DNA of 64,000 bases from positions 16,387,220 through 16,451,219 of the forward strand of contig OX463859.1 in the NCBI GenBank assembly GCA_949825065.1. Reading direction: 5' to 3'. Shown here piece by piece: positions 10,860-22,635 of this stretch (position 1 is the first letter of the stretch; each line of letters starts with the position of its first letter). The translations under genes and the position numbers were made by a program. The notes under the pieces were generated by a model. The model was not told where the DNA came from. It saw nothing but the letters and a program-made list of their open reading frames with translations, and did not search any database. The DNA is from Odontocerum albicorne (Eukaryota > Arthropoda > Insecta > Trichoptera > Odontoceridae).

Positions 10860-11160
10860 TTTGACTTAACCGAGGGGGTTTGAGATCGATTCCCGATGGT
10901 GCCCGAAAAAACAGTAAAAAAGGGCCTTAGTTTGGATAAAAAGATCATTTGGTAACAAACTGTCGCTATGCTCAGTCATGATGATGATAATGATAACAAT
11001 ACTCACACACGTGCTAAACGTGTGTGGTATTGCTCACTCTCGCGATTACTACCAACTATATCCATGCGGTTTTAAATTCAAAGACTCGATTAACGATACT
11101 CATGACAATGTGGTCACCTGGCTACGCTCTTCAATACGTTTGAATAAAAAAATTGCATAA
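10860..11160 (+). mobile_element. SINE2 copy
   Basis: The tRNA-like head has a B-box (GAGATCGATTCCCGATGG). The body has ACAATACTCACACACGTGC, GTGTGGTATTGCTCACTC, and at the 3' side GGTCACCTGGCTACGCTCTT followed by CAATACGTTTG. Compare 16258 and 26418. The 60-codon frame is a shadow. Confidence 0.7.
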
Positions 11161-11279
11161 CATAAAGGGTACCGTACGAATAAAAGTAAAAATGATCATA
11201 AAATTTGTGTTGTATTACACTTCACTTAGAACATCTACATGTACCATATGTAACATACGTTGATAACCAGATTTAAAAA

Positions 11280-11415
11280 AAAGGTTACATTCTGATTTTC
11301 ACTTAAGTCTTGCTTAAAATATTATTTGGTTGGATGAAAAAAATTAGCACATAGTAATCATACGCCAAGTTTTTATAAATACAAGTTCAACGAAAGTGTG
11401 ATACAATACAATATT
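11280..11415 (+). mobile_element. SINE1 body and tail
   Basis: CTGATTTTCACTTAAGTCTT, then TTTGGTTGGATG, ending in the SINE1 tail CAACGAAAGTGTGATACAAT. The tail directly meets the 3' side of the minus-strand LINE-B. Confidence 0.65.
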
Positions 11416-11459
11416 AAAATATAATACGTAATGTCTGATCTCTCTCCGTGGTTGCAGTC

Positions 11460-11876
11460 CTAAGACTGGTTTGCAGCAATTTCAACTCTTCTCCTCCATT
11501 CCCCCCTGTCCTGTGCGGCTCTTTTTAAATCTGTATATGTTGAGCAGCGCACGTCCACCAACAGATCCTCCAGGTACTCTCGGCGTGGGCGTCCCCTAGA
11601 GTTTGTCCCCTCGGTCATACCCTCCATTATGGCATGCAAGAGGCCCTCTTGTCGTATTATATGACCGATCCATCTTGCACGCCTTTCGGACAGGATCCTG
11701 AGCAGGTGCCTTCCTCCTTCGATTCGTTGGAGAACCTCTTCATTTGTGATGCGGTCTATCCAGGAAATTCCTAATAGTCTTCTATAGGACCACATCTCAA
11801 AAGCCTCTAGTCTTCGTCTATCTCTTTCGGATAGGCGCCATGTCTCGCAACCATATATACAAATGTCTGATACCAT
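11460..11876 (-). mobile_element. LINE-B reverse-transcriptase C-terminal frame (138 codons open)
   Basis: The frame is uninterrupted and reads as the post-polymerase tail of arthropod non-LTR retrotransposons. It starts with a YGCETWRLSERDRRRLEAFE block, then WSYRRLLGISWIDRITNEEV, RRARWIGHIIRQEGL, a SRGRPRREYLEDLL block and QDRGEWRRRV before the stop. The polymerase domain and endonuclease are absent, so it is 5'-truncated and cannot move. No stop in 138 codons suggests a younger insertion than the other LINE pieces here. Both flanks are SINE1 tails pointing inward. The initiating Met is only the first one in the truncated frame. Confidence 0.9.
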
Positions 11877-11885
11877 GTAATTATT

Positions 11886-12030
11886 GTAATTTTTTTTCTA
11901 TTTCACTTTTGTTCTACACAGTACAATCTGGCGGGTTTATGTCCATGTGATAATTTATTTTAATCCAGTAAAAATATTTTAAGAGGCTTTAAATGAAAAA
12001 CAGACCAAAATATTTTCTTCGTTTCTAGAA
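11886..12030 (-). mobile_element. SINE1 tail and body
   Basis: On the plus strand: TTTCACTTTTGTTCTACACA, CAATCTGGCGGGTTTATG, then AAGAGGCTTTAAATGAAAA. These are the reverse complement of SINE1 tail and body; the head is decayed. Confidence 0.65.
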
Positions 12031-12144
12031 AAAAATATTTTTTAATGTACCTTTTTTTAAATAATTCATCGAAAAGTTTATAAAATTAATATTTTTGAAA
12101 TAAAGCTTAAATATAAAAAAATACATACAAATGTAGAATAGGTT

Positions 12145-12262
12145 TTTATCTTTAGTTGTTTATAATACAACTTGACGGGCTTATTGTCGTTTGGCAATTT
12201 TTTCACAACCAATCAGTATGATATTTCAATGTGAGAGGCACTTGAACATTTTTTAGGTTCTA
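12145..12262 (-). mobile_element. SINE1 tail and body, decayed
   Basis: TTAGTTGTTTATAATACAAC, TTGACGGGCTTATTGTCG and CACAACCAATCAG match the minus-strand SINE1 body. The match fades beyond 12260. Confidence 0.55.
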
Positions 12263-12514
12263 CGATACGAATTGATAGGAAACCTCTCGTGATCTAAAAT
12301 GGTTTTTAGCCATGCTGCGGATGAAAGATGCCATAGCGGGTATTGATTTATTATGTGCAAGCTATTGCATTCAGCAAGCACATAGTGTTGTAAGATAAAA
12401 CCAAAAGTCCTAATAGCAAGGAGATTATAATTCTAAGACAAATGGCAGATTTAACCTGCTATAGGCTTTGGTTAGGCAGAGTATTTACATAGCCCAATTT
12501 TAGCATTGCTGAAT

Positions 12515-12840
12515 AGCGCTGTAACGATGAATGTGAACTTAAGGTTTTTGTGTTAAGTAAGATGAATAAGAGAGATGATTTTGGCACGTAGAACGAATGA
12601 ATGAAAAAAATAATAACAAAACAGATACACAGTGCAGATGTGAGTTGACAGCGTATGAAAGAAAGAACAAGGAAAGTATGGTTGGATCAAGCGAATGATA
12701 TTCTGCAGGAAAGATAAATAGAAAGTCAGAGAAATCTTAAAAGTTATATTACAAGGTGTATGGATGTGGAAAAGGCTAAGAATGTGTATCGGTATAGCGT
12801 TCTGTCCTCTCTACCCACTCTAACAGATAAATGGTTCGCT
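12515..12840 (+). mobile_element. LINE-A reverse-transcriptase C-terminal fragment
   Basis: GATGAATGTGAACTTAAGG, GTGTTAAGTAAGATGAATAA, then AAAGTATGGTTGGATCAAGC and the 3' motif GGTGTATGGATGTGGAAAAG show the usual LINE-A order. Several frameshifts. Its 3' end abuts a minus-strand SINE1 tail at 12838. Confidence 0.75.
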
Positions 12841-13042
12841 ATATGTATTACACTTTCGTTGTACACAGTACCATCTGGTGAGGTTATTACATTATCGAAC
12901 CAATCAGAAAGGTGTTAAAGAAACCTTAAGTAAAAACCAGGGAAGAGCCCTTTTTCAAATGAAATTGGGTACCAGCGAGAATCGAACCCTCAACTAAACG
13001 GTTGAAAGATTATCATCTTATGAACTAGACCATGGAGATTGT
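12838..13042 (-). mobile_element. SINE1, full length
   Basis: One of the best copies. Plus-strand order: tail TGTATTACACTTTCGTTGTA, body CATCTGGTGAGGTTATTAC and ACCAATCAGAAAGGTGTTAA, linker GGGTACCAGCG, then the tRNA-like head with B-box complement (GAATCGAACCC) and AACTAGACCATGG. An internal promoter of tRNA type (A and B boxes) is expected to drive such SINEs by RNA polymerase III. Confidence 0.8.
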
Positions 13043-13654
13043 ATTATAAATGTTTTATTTTTTTATAATGGCTGCACTTTGTGGTAACATTGTATTCCAC
13101 TAAAAACACAAAGTATTTTACCAACACTCACTATATGACAAGTATTGCCGAAATATAATATACACATGTATACTTAAGGCTTCTTAAATACTATAATATT
13201 TTCAGTTTTGGTACAGAAACCTGTAAATTTTGAAACTAGACTCATAAATAAACAAGTATTGGTGAAATACAAAGTATGTTTAGTGTAAGAAAAAAATGTT
13301 AATGTTTTTGGCAAAACCTTTGAGTTAGGCATGAAAATTCCAAGTGACAATTATATATTGTTGATGTGTTAATGGTCGATTTTAAATCAATCAGCATTGT
13401 TTTTGCATGTTTTTTTTTTCATTTTAAATTATGTTATTTCCCGAATATTTCAACTCGTGTAAAACTAACTTAATAAGTATGTAGAGTCATTTAAAATAAG
13501 TAAAATTCTGTTACCAAGCAATCTACCTTTATATCGCGGAACATCATATTTAAATAAGGCCTCGAATATTGACATCTTCAACATTTCATAAAATATTTTT
13601 AAAGAAAACAAATGAAGCGTTCTTAGTTGTTTAAAAGTAGAGTTGTTGTTTCTT

Positions 13655-14190
13655 AAAATTATCTTTTTTTTTTTTGTAAATAGGCAATCCACCCAAACTA
13701 ACGAATGATTTGTGCCACTAAATTAAAATAGTTATTATGCAATTATATGAGTCAATTATACAATATAATAAAACAAATTTAAAAAACGACAACTCTAGAT
13801 AATTTTAAGTTTCAACTGATTAAGCTTCAAAAATTTTATCGTCCATTTATAAATCGAAAAGTTCCTTGAAGAAAAAAGAAACGCAACATTTATTGGACAC
13901 GGTCAAGATATTTTAGTAAATATTTTTAGTAAATAAAATTTGTCTTGCAATGGGCAACTGAAATAAAATATCGTTTCATCATCCAGGCCACACTTGCAGC
14001 CGGGATTCTCCACAATACACATTGTGTTAAGATGACTAGCTATCACGCAGTGGCCTATCTGCAAACAACACAAGACAGACACTTGCGTCTTATTTATTCT
14101 TAATTTATTAAACCATGGTTTCAAAGGGATAGATTGTTGGATTTATTTATAAGACCACTTATTATTATTGTTGGATTTATTTATAAGACC
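13655..14190 (-). mobile_element. LINE-K polymerase C-terminal fragment with 3' end and poly(A)
   Basis: The 73-codon minus-strand frame (13903-14124) ends like jockey/I/R1-type polymerases: KTQVSVLCCLQIGHCVIASH, then a knuckle with C-x-C-x3-D-D-E-T and a further Cys (SCPL). After the stop about 220 bp of 3' sequence leads to GGATTGCCTATTTAC and an A-run on the minus strand (T-run at 13664-13675), a retrotransposon poly(A) tail. Upstream, ATTGTTGGATTTATTTATAA is duplicated (14131-14190). The copy at 48120-48590 matches throughout. Confidence 0.8.
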
Positions 14191-14829
14191 CTTATTTACA
14201 CCACTTGTTAAGAATTGTGTCTTATAGCTGTATACTCGTGTATTTATCTTTAAGGTTTTCATGACTATGATTAACCTGTATATGTACGTTTTATAAAATA
14301 ATTAAATAAAAATAAACATAATTTAAAGTATTTTTACTAAAATAAGTTTGTAACCGTTTTAATTAAAATCTGAATTAGGGGTTTTTTGGTATCAAATTAT
14401 TTGTTCTTTGGTATGAGATCTTCTATGTTTTTTTTATCAATATCTTTTCCTGAAAACTTATTTATGAATAGAACTTTGTGCATAGCTCAACATTATTTTC
14501 CTTTCTGAATCTACGAGAACAATATTTCCTCATATTAACTTTTTACACGAAACTCATGCACGCACACGCAAACATACGCACGCACACGCTCACATTCCTA
14601 CATTTAATGTACCGCTTTACCCTCTCATTTTTTCGTATTCAATGTACCAGTGCAGACTTTTCCTGTATTAACGCCCTTATAAACCCCTCTAAAGCTGGCC
14701 TAAGTAAGTTGGCACATAATAAAAACTGAGTAATATTACTATAAACCTTAAAAATTGAGCGTTAAAAATCTCTCTTTCGTTCTACACTGCGGTTAAATAT
14801 TCTTTGTTCACGCTTTGGCACCCTCGGAA

Positions 14830-15240
14830 AACTGCGGAAACCGCCCTAAGGCATGTCAGTTTTCACGTAAAACGTCTTGACACTTATCGAAAGGTCCCTC
14901 TATGCTTGCACAAGGCTTAATAGGAAATGTACGGAATACCCCTTACTTTTTTCTTCAGTGACTGCATTTTACCATTCGTCGACTTGTAGATTTTCATCCC
15001 CCGAGACTTTATTTTACCGAGCGCACCCGTGTCGGAGCTCAGTACTGGCTCGGCTCTCGAGCGGAGCGCACCGTTCTGCATTAGCGGCCGCCCGCGTATA
15101 TAGCGAGGTCTCTCACCCTTCTCTCTTGACCGTTTTCCAACTTCATGTTTGGCTAACTTCACTTGTTTCGCCAGCCAATGAAAAGAGCTCGTGTCACATA
15201 TCTGTGTGAAGTTTTTCCGCATTACGTTCGATTCTCGAAA
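14830..15240 (-). promoter_or_regulatory. CpG-rich island; candidate minus-strand promoter and first exon
   Basis: The most G+C- and CpG-rich non-repeat segment of the window. On the minus strand it has ATTGGCTGG (inverted CCAAT box, near 15170), then a TATA-like CTATATACGCGG (near 15100), then a G+C-rich leader, and an ATG at 14997. From that ATG, 17 codons (MKIYKSTNGKMQSLKKK) lead to AAA|GTAAGG, a good splice donor (GT at 14946-14945). The frame is open over 101 codons (14917-15222), but a plus-strand frame is open too, so openness is weak evidence. No downstream exon was identified. Confidence 0.35.
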
Positions 15241-15244
15241 TTCA

Positions 15245-16255
15245 AATGCGGCAAACTTAATTCTCTCAAATATCCACTTTGTTTTTATTACTATTTGTTG
15301 AAAACGCTCAAGAAATAAGATCTACTCTTTTCAAATGAGTGATTTTCAAGCAAATATGGGTAAAAAAGTAAACTACTTTCCTATTTCCTTTGAAATTGCT
15401 GCGCTGGATACTTAAATAATCGCCAATATTTGAAAACGCACGTTTTAATTCACGCGTCAATATATATTTATATTAAAATATCTGTTCATTTGGTCTGTTA
15501 TGTTTTAAAAACTTTGTTTCTCTTCATCTCTCATGTTTCGTATTTTACGTAAGATCAGTTTGTGTCGGATTTGAAAACTCAACGTTACTCCGTTATCTTA
15601 TTACATTTTAATTTCTATCCAAGGAAATAATAATTTTTGATCTTTGTAAAGTTTAAAACGAACGATCCTTGCAAAGTTAACCTCTTTCTCGCAATTAACC
15701 CTAAGAGTGAGGTTCGGTTTTTTTTTTAAGATAAACGATAATTTCTCCTTATTTTGATAATATCATGTTCTGTATCACAATGAAGTTAGCCAAATATGGC
15801 GTCAAAACATTTAAATATTCGGTAACAAGACAGAAGAGTGACGATTTAATACAAACGATTTCAGAATGTAGTTAAATATTTATGACGTAAGCAATATTTT
15901 AGAAATGTCCATTAATTTATCGAATTTCTAAATTTATAAGAAAATTTAAAATATAAGTCGATTTTCAATATTGGTGCTATGAAGAATTAATGATTAAAAA
16001 ACAAGTATCGTAAGGCGTTTTGAGAAATAAATATTTTTTATAAATTTTATTCGATTATTGAATTTGGCGGCTTAAAAGCTAACGGTTAATCTACGGGCGA
16101 CAAGATCAAGAGAGAAAAGAGAGAGAGGGAGAGAGAGACAAGAAAGGGACAAGAATATTCAGAAGAGGAGACAGCTATAGATAGCCGAGATGAACATCCT
16201 AGGTAAGATTTTTTTCACTCTTAACTTAACTCATTATATTTCTTTCATGCATATA
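15245..16255. other. A+T-rich sequence with a purine tract
   Basis: Mostly unique A+T-rich DNA. At 16105-16160 there is a GAGA-rich tract (GAGAGAGAGGGAGAGAGAG) followed by ATGAACATCCTAG|GTAAG at 16190-16205, which looks like a short exon end, though this could well be chance. Confidence 0.2.
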
Positions 16256-16257
16256 AT

Positions 16258-16568
16258 TGACGACGTCCGGCACCTAGTTGATAATATGTTTGACTACCAC
16301 ATGAGGGTTTCCGGCTCGATTCCTGAAAAATGGATACCAGTCTGGAAAAGGGTTTATCTTGTAACAATACTCACACGCACATGACGTGTACGATTGCCTT
16401 TTCACGTGCTGTAGTATTGCTAACACGTGCGATAACGTAAAATGAGTTTTGTGTCTACTCCAGTGGTTCTAAACCTGAAGGCTCTACTTTTGGGACAGAA
16501 GACAATGTAATCTCCTAGTGAAGCTCTTTAATATGTTTGAATCTCCCCAATTCAGACCAGCGGAACGC
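16258..16568 (+). mobile_element. SINE2 copy, full length
   Basis: Head GGCACCTAGTTGATAATATG and B-box GGCTCGATTCCTG; body AACAATACTCACACGCACAT, TTTTCACGTGCTGTAGTATT, TCCAGTGGTTCTAAACCTGA; 3' side TTTGAATCTCCCCAATTCAG. One of the best copies for deriving the SINE2 consensus. Confidence 0.75.
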
Positions 16569-16988
16569 TACCATATGAATGAATTGAGAAATATTATACA
16601 AACGCTTAAGGATAAAACTAAAAAATATATTTTAAATACCAAAATGAAACATAACAAGAACTTGGCAGTTATAAATAAGTAAAAAGTTTAGGACAGAACC
16701 ATATTATTAAGATTTCTAATAAATTTCTTAAGTTTCATACTTCAAAGATAACACAGATTCTAAATGTAAGAAAATTATTCGTTTAAAAATATTTCTGAGC
16801 TAAAAAGATTTTTTTTCCTTATACCCTTTCACTCTCTGTTAAAGCTTTTTTTCGTTTCATGTTCATTCATTTTAATCAAACTATCGTTGATTAATGAATT
16901 TTATCAAAATGTTTAATAACTTTTTTTCTTGAAATTTTTTGAACAGATGCAGATCTCAAACATTTTCTACTTCTTTTTATATTTGATA

Positions 16989-17071
16989 TTAAATGTTCCG
17001 ATTCTTCTCATAAAATATATGCATAACAAAGGTATATGTATATATTTTATGAGAAGAATCTGAACATTTAA
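16989..17071. repeat. 83-nt near-perfect foldback
   Basis: 37-bp arms, about 35 matching, begin TTAAATGTTC on both strands and contain ATTCTTCTCATAAAATATAT. The loop is only a few bases. It is bounded by TTAA at both ends. It may be a very short foldback element. Confidence 0.8.
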
Positions 17072-17127
17072 TAATTTTGAAGAAAAATATTTAATAATGA
17101 CAAAAAATATTTAATATGCATAAGGGT

Positions 17128-17287
17128 TCGATTCCTTAATACCTAGAGTATGTAAAAAAGAGGTTCCAGTACGACTTCCATCTTAGGCTCGTATGAGTAT
17201 TTCTGGTTGGAAGATATTGCTAGATGGCAAATTATCCACCAGATTGAACTGTATATAACTTAAGTGTAATACAATACAAAACAATAA
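17128..17287 (+). mobile_element. SINE1 copy
   Basis: B-box GGGTTCGATTCCTTAATACC, body TTTCTGGTTGGAAGATATTG and CACCAGATTGAACTG, tail AAGTGTAATACAATACAAAA. The 5' part of the head is lost. Confidence 0.75.
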
Positions 17288-18399
17288 ATGTATAACTTAT
17301 AACTTAAGCATACATTTTGTTTTTCAACATTTAAGGATCTGTCATAAACGCTTCTAGGAAATTTCTATTGTCCTTAATTTTGAAATATTTGCTGATTTTC
17401 CCTTGAAAATAAGATATGGTCTAAATCAACTTGAATTCTTTATACAATCAATCATATTCCACCCGCGATTATCATTAAAGAGTTAAGTAAGAAGCCTTAA
17501 TTATCGTTTTGTATAATTTCCTTCTGTTAGCTGTTTTGTTGCATAAAAACTGCAACACTACAAAAGTAAGCAAGACACTCTTTATTAAATGTATGTGAGA
17601 ATATTTTCCACTTTATAAAATACATGGCTGACTTCATTCAGTGACTGAAATTAGAACAAACATTATTGTATCGTGTAATCTACAAAAAAAACTTTAGAAG
17701 CTTGTAAAATATAAATTTTTCTATAAAATCCAAATAAAGTTACCCATTATGAATTTCCAAGTTAAAAAATATATTTGCAAAAATATTATAATTATATTAC
17801 TCAATTAGAAACGTTTTAAAATTTCGATTTCATTCTAAACGTTCCCAGCCTTTTAACTTTATCTGAGTTAAATTAACTGAAATGTGTGGTACTTAAATAA
17901 AACCTTTGAAAAAAGTTCTTTAAATTCTTTGAAAATGACTTTTATTTACAAAACTTTAGTCGAGTAGAAATGTCAAACTATTTTACACGAGCTATTTTCG
18001 AATATAACATTTCAATTAAGTGAACTCAAATAAAGTTGCCATGGTGCAAATATTTGGAATGCCATGTTGGCGTCTTGCAATTTGAATATTTAATATTAAC
18101 ATCACACAGCATATAAATGTGAAACATTATTTTCTGTGTCACACATGAAAAGCGAGAATTTTGCTATCGTTCAACTACATATATATAAAAAAAATTATAT
18201 AATTTATTTTATTTTAACACAAAAACGTTTTGTAATGAAACAAAAATTGGGGCTACTTTATTTTACATGTATATTATTTGATGACTAGACTTTATTCTAT
18301 TTAATAAAAGAGGAAGTTTCGAAATCTGAATGTTCCTTTTGATATATGTTATTTGATGTGATAAAAGGTTTATATTTATCATCGTGATAAGGACGATAT

Positions 18400-18618
18400 T
18401 GATAACCTCCGCGGTAAAGTAAGTAATATGCCGGTCCCCTAGCTTGGGACTTCGGGTTTGATTCCCGCTGATACCTTATTTTTCGAAAATTGGTTCTAGT
18501 CTGGTTTTCCCTAAAGGCATCTTGAACATCTTTCTGGCTGGTTTGAAGAGATTACCATATGGCAATAAACTTCCCAAGTTCTGTTGGGTACAATGAAAGT
18601 ATAATACGATTGAAATAT
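18400..18618 (+). mobile_element. SINE1 copy, full length
   Basis: Head TAACCTCCGCGGTAAAGTAA with B-box GGGTTTGATTCCCGCTG, body GTCTGGTTTTCCCTAAAGGC, GGCTGGTTTGAAGAGATTAC, CATATGGCAATAAAC, tail ATGAAAGTATAATACGAT. Confidence 0.75.
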
Positions 18619-18619
18619 A

Positions 18620-20050
18620 TTTCGGGGTTAAAAACATTTTTTTATAGTTTGTTTGTATTATTTTCAGATAAACTTGTCAAAATATGTGTTCATAAATCTT
18701 TGCACATTTGATTAAGTTGAAAAATTGATAGCCGAAATTGGTTATTTCAAAACTAGAAACTTTTTTTCATAAATTTGACGCCTATAACATATAATATATA
18801 TTTTAAATGTTATCTTTTATCGTTTTCAAAATAAAAGTTATTCACAAAACAAAAATTTCATACAAAAAATTATATATATTTTTTTTTAATTTTGCCTCGT
18901 TTCGCTTGGTAAGAATTGAGAAATTTGACATTATTTATTCAGACGAGTATTCTTGAAACATCAATTTTGATCGTAAAACTTAAGTTGATCATTAAAATGT
19001 CATTTGATCAGATAAAAAACTTTATATCGTTTTTTTTAGGAAAATTTTCAGCAGAAAAAATATCCTTAAATTTATCAAGTATTATATTATGCTTTTAAGT
19101 AAATTTAAGAAAACTCTAAGCCTTTTTTTTGTTGATCTATTTAATATTAAAAATCGTGTAGTTTATTTTAATATCAAGGTTTAAGGTTTTGGATAAATAT
19201 ACGTTTATATTCGTGTATATTGAACATAAATATGTTTACAAAATACTATTTTATACTTTCAATTGAATAAACTCCAATGAATGAAATCAATATCATCATG
19301 AATATAACACACATTATATACTGAATTTAAATATTTAAAAAAAAAACTATACAAATACATACGTACTACAAGAAAAATCAATTAAAATACACATATTAAT
19401 AATAAAAAAAATGATTTTATGTTACATTAATTCTCAACCTGCAATAAAATTGTTCGATACCAAAAAATTATGTCAATATGAAGGCAAAAAAATTTAGCAC
19501 AGATAATACACAAAAAAATAAATGCAATACGTATTCAAAAGTTAATGATTTATATTTTCATTATAAAATATTTGTCGCAAGGGGCTTACAAGATTTTTCT
19601 TCTAAGTGGAATAATAATTTCCTTATTTATTAGGCTGACAAACCATACCCGTTTATCAAATAATATCAATCACAAATATTATTTCCGAACGAATAATAAT
19701 TAATAATTGCTAATAAATTTGATTTCTACGTCGCGTTTATTTCCGACCACCCATTTGTACAGCAGAAATGTCTGATACTGATCATTAATAACACTCGGCG
19801 ATAATATTTCAATCGTAATAAATTATCGTCCAGGCATGGTGTGGCACGCAAATTTGTTCATTATTTTTTATTCGTGTGAAAAAGTAAATATTTATATTCA
19901 CGCATATTAATTATCAAATTACCAAAGTATACACTACGAAACACAAATAACGTATGTTTTATCTTTTTCTTACTTACTCGAATGACTTAAAGATATTTTC
20001 TATTTATTTTGTCAGAATAAAGTAGAAATATTATGTTGTAGAGTGTATAT
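18620..20050. other. Very A+T-rich sequence, no repeat copy seen
   Basis: Contains runs of A and T and no supported frame. At 19650-19760 there is a cluster of TAAT-type sites (AATAATAATTAATAATTG, TAATAAATTTG) that could bind homeodomain proteins, but such sites are expected by chance in this composition. Confidence 0.25.
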
Positions 20051-20051
20051 T

Positions 20052-20215
20052 TAGCAACCTTGCAGGTCTATTGCTCTATGGCAATATTCCAGTCAACCAG
20101 AAAGATGTCTTAAAAAGCCTTTAGTGAATACAGGCGGGAAACCTTTTTAAAAAATCTGGATAACAACGGGAGTCAAACCAACAGCTCCTGAGCTAGAATA
20201 CAAAATTTTAACCAA
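20052..20215 (-). mobile_element. SINE1 copy
   Basis: Plus-strand pieces: CAACCTTGCAGGTCTATTGC, CCAGTCAACCAGAAAGATG, AAGCCTTTAGTGAATACAGG, then the B-box complement GGGAGTCAAACCAACAG. Confidence 0.65.
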
Positions 20216-21293
20216 ATAAAATCTAGAAGAGGTCATAATGTGTGTTCATGTAGCAAATATATTATATATAACAAATATTAAAACTGATTTAATTCAAAAA
20301 AGTATATGCCCCTTAATTTGGCTTTCTTGAAAATATGATTTACAATTTAAAATAAAAAATATTTTTTTATCTATAATATTTGCAGTGAATTGTTTTTTAA
20401 AAAAATGTTATTTTAATTAAATAAGGGTGTCTAAATTTTTAAAAAAATACGTATCATTAAATCGAGATATATACAAAATTAAAAAAAAACATTATTTAAT
20501 TTTAAATAGATGCACTCGTTTATATAAATATACAATATACCTTTATTTATTATCAAATACAGGTGTTTTTAAATTTAAAATAACATTAATAATTATCAGG
20601 GGTTTATTTAAAGAGAATGTTAACATTAGTTAACATTTTAATTTAAAATTTTATATTTCATTAAGATATTAAATGTTTTTATCTTATCAATTGGCGAGAA
20701 ACGTTATTTTTTTAAATATAATTATTTATATGAGATATTGATTAAAAATTACAAATCATATATTGATTATAAAATAATCTAAGATTTTGGTTACTACGGA
20801 CAGATTGTTTTGATTTAAAAATCATAAAAACGTAGGAGATAGTTGTCTTTTTTTAAAACTTATTAAATAATCTTTCTAATTTTTTTTAATCTTCCATGGC
20901 TATTATTTTATCATAAAATTTCTTATTCTTTATTTACATTTTCTATGAACAGTATTTCGTGTATATAGTTTAATTTTTTATAGATTAAAAGTTACAAAAT
21001 TTACAATTTCCTTAATGTTTTAACTAATTTTCATCTCCTTGGAATTGTTTAAAAAGTTTTTAAATTCTCAACGGAAAGGAAAGAATTTCGAATTGTAAAG
21101 CTTAAAATATTCTTTGTTATTTTTTAGTTAAACTCGTACAACGTGAGATAAACTGCTTTTCAAACTTTTATCCATTTTTCATTTAAAGCGGTCGTCAAAT
21201 TTTTTTATTTGATAGCTTTATTTGTTAAATGGACAAAGAAAATAAAATAAAAAGTATTTGAATATTTTTTAAATGCTTAATTAGTTTCTTCAT

Positions 21294-21560
21294 TGACGAC
21301 CTTTATGGCGTAGTTGTTAAGAAGCGTGAATGCCACCCGAAGGGTTCGGATTAAATTTTTTATTATACACACAAAATGGTCCCAGTACGATAAAAGAGTT
21401 TGTCTGGTATCAATATTAGCACGCACTTACCTTCTTCAGTCGTTCTTATTCAGAAAGCTCGAGTTCTCGGACCGAAAACAATATTGCCTTTTGGCCACGC
21501 TCATCAATATGTTCAATTTACCGATTCCGATATGTTGCTTGGTACCATACAAAATCAGAA
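21294..21560 (+). mobile_element. SINE2 copy
   Basis: Head TATGGCGTAGTTGTTAAGAA, B-box region GGGTTCGGATT, body TCTGGTATCAATATTAGCAC, 3' side CTTTTGGCCACGCTCATCAA and ACCGATTCCGATATGTTG. Two short frames over it are shadows. Confidence 0.7.
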
Positions 21561-21984
21561 GAAGTGTCTGCATTTATTAAATTATGTAAAGTAGAATTTT
21601 AGAATACATAACACTTAGATAAAGCTATTAAAAAATATCTTATAACACCTAAAAAATATGAGATTTAATTTTTTTATGCAAAATGTAATTAATAAATCAA
21701 TTTTATAATTATTGCCATGGTATAAATGTTAAATATATTTAATTTGATCTACCCCTTTTATGAAATATAGCATTTTGCAACTCACTAAAAATGTTACGGC
21801 ATTATAAAGTAAGTATTTTTTTCAATATTTTTTTTTCATTACAGGTAAGATTATTGACTTCAAAAAACTACTCTGATTGATAATACGAGTACACTGCAGA
21901 ATCTGGTAAGTATTAACAAAAAATAAACCATATATTGTTTTTTGTTGTTGTTGTTAATACCATAATAAGAACATCTGACAGTAA

Positions 21985-22440
21985 AGGACTGAAAAGAGCC
22001 GACTAAATGTTGAAGAAATGCATATACTAGGAAGAATACATTGGATAACAATGTATGACAAAATACGGAATGAAGTGATTAGGGATTAATGTGAATTTAA
22101 GACTGACTTTATTAAATTAGATCGAAAAGATCACTTTAAGATGGTTTAGGCATTTATTACGAATGAATTAAGAAAGACTGACTAAACAAATATACAGTTC
22201 CGATGTGAGTGGAAGACGTGTTTTAGAAAAACTAAGAAAAGTTTGAATGGATCAAAATAAATTATATTTTGAAAGAAGGAAACTTAAAAAGTTAGAGAAA
22301 TCGTAGGAGTTATATGAATAGGTGTATAAGAGTCAAAGGATCTGTGTCGAGATAAAAAAAACTCTAGTGTTGTATCTTTTTTGCCTATCCCGGCAGGGTT
22401 ATGGCGGGATGGTATTTACTATATGTGTTTGTAACTAAAT
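21985..22440 (+). mobile_element. LINE-A reverse-transcriptase C-terminal fragment, clear copy
   Basis: The broken translation gives GRIHWITMYDKIRNEVIRD, a decayed LRWF block, then VSGRR-like basic sequence, ILKEGNLKS, RRSYMNRC, and CRDK near the end. The 3' nucleotides (CCCGGCAGGGTTATGGCGGG, ATGGTATTTACTATATG) match the window-edge copy. Interrupted by several stops. Confidence 0.8.
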
Positions 22441-22635
22441 ACTATAACAAATATGTACATCTAAAAAGACAATAATCTACCCATGAATTCATATCAAACA
22501 TTTATTTCATCTTTTCCCAAGGGCTCAACATTATATTATACCTGTTATTTTAATTAAAATCCTTTTTTTTTCTTTTAAATTGATAAAAAGAATATTGTTT
22601 TTAATTTACTCAGCCTAAAATATTTACGTATTTTT

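Noticed and set aside
16105..16205. Exon with ATG and splice donor after a GAGA tract
   Set aside because: Only five codons and a donor match; no acceptor or continuation found, so chance is likely.
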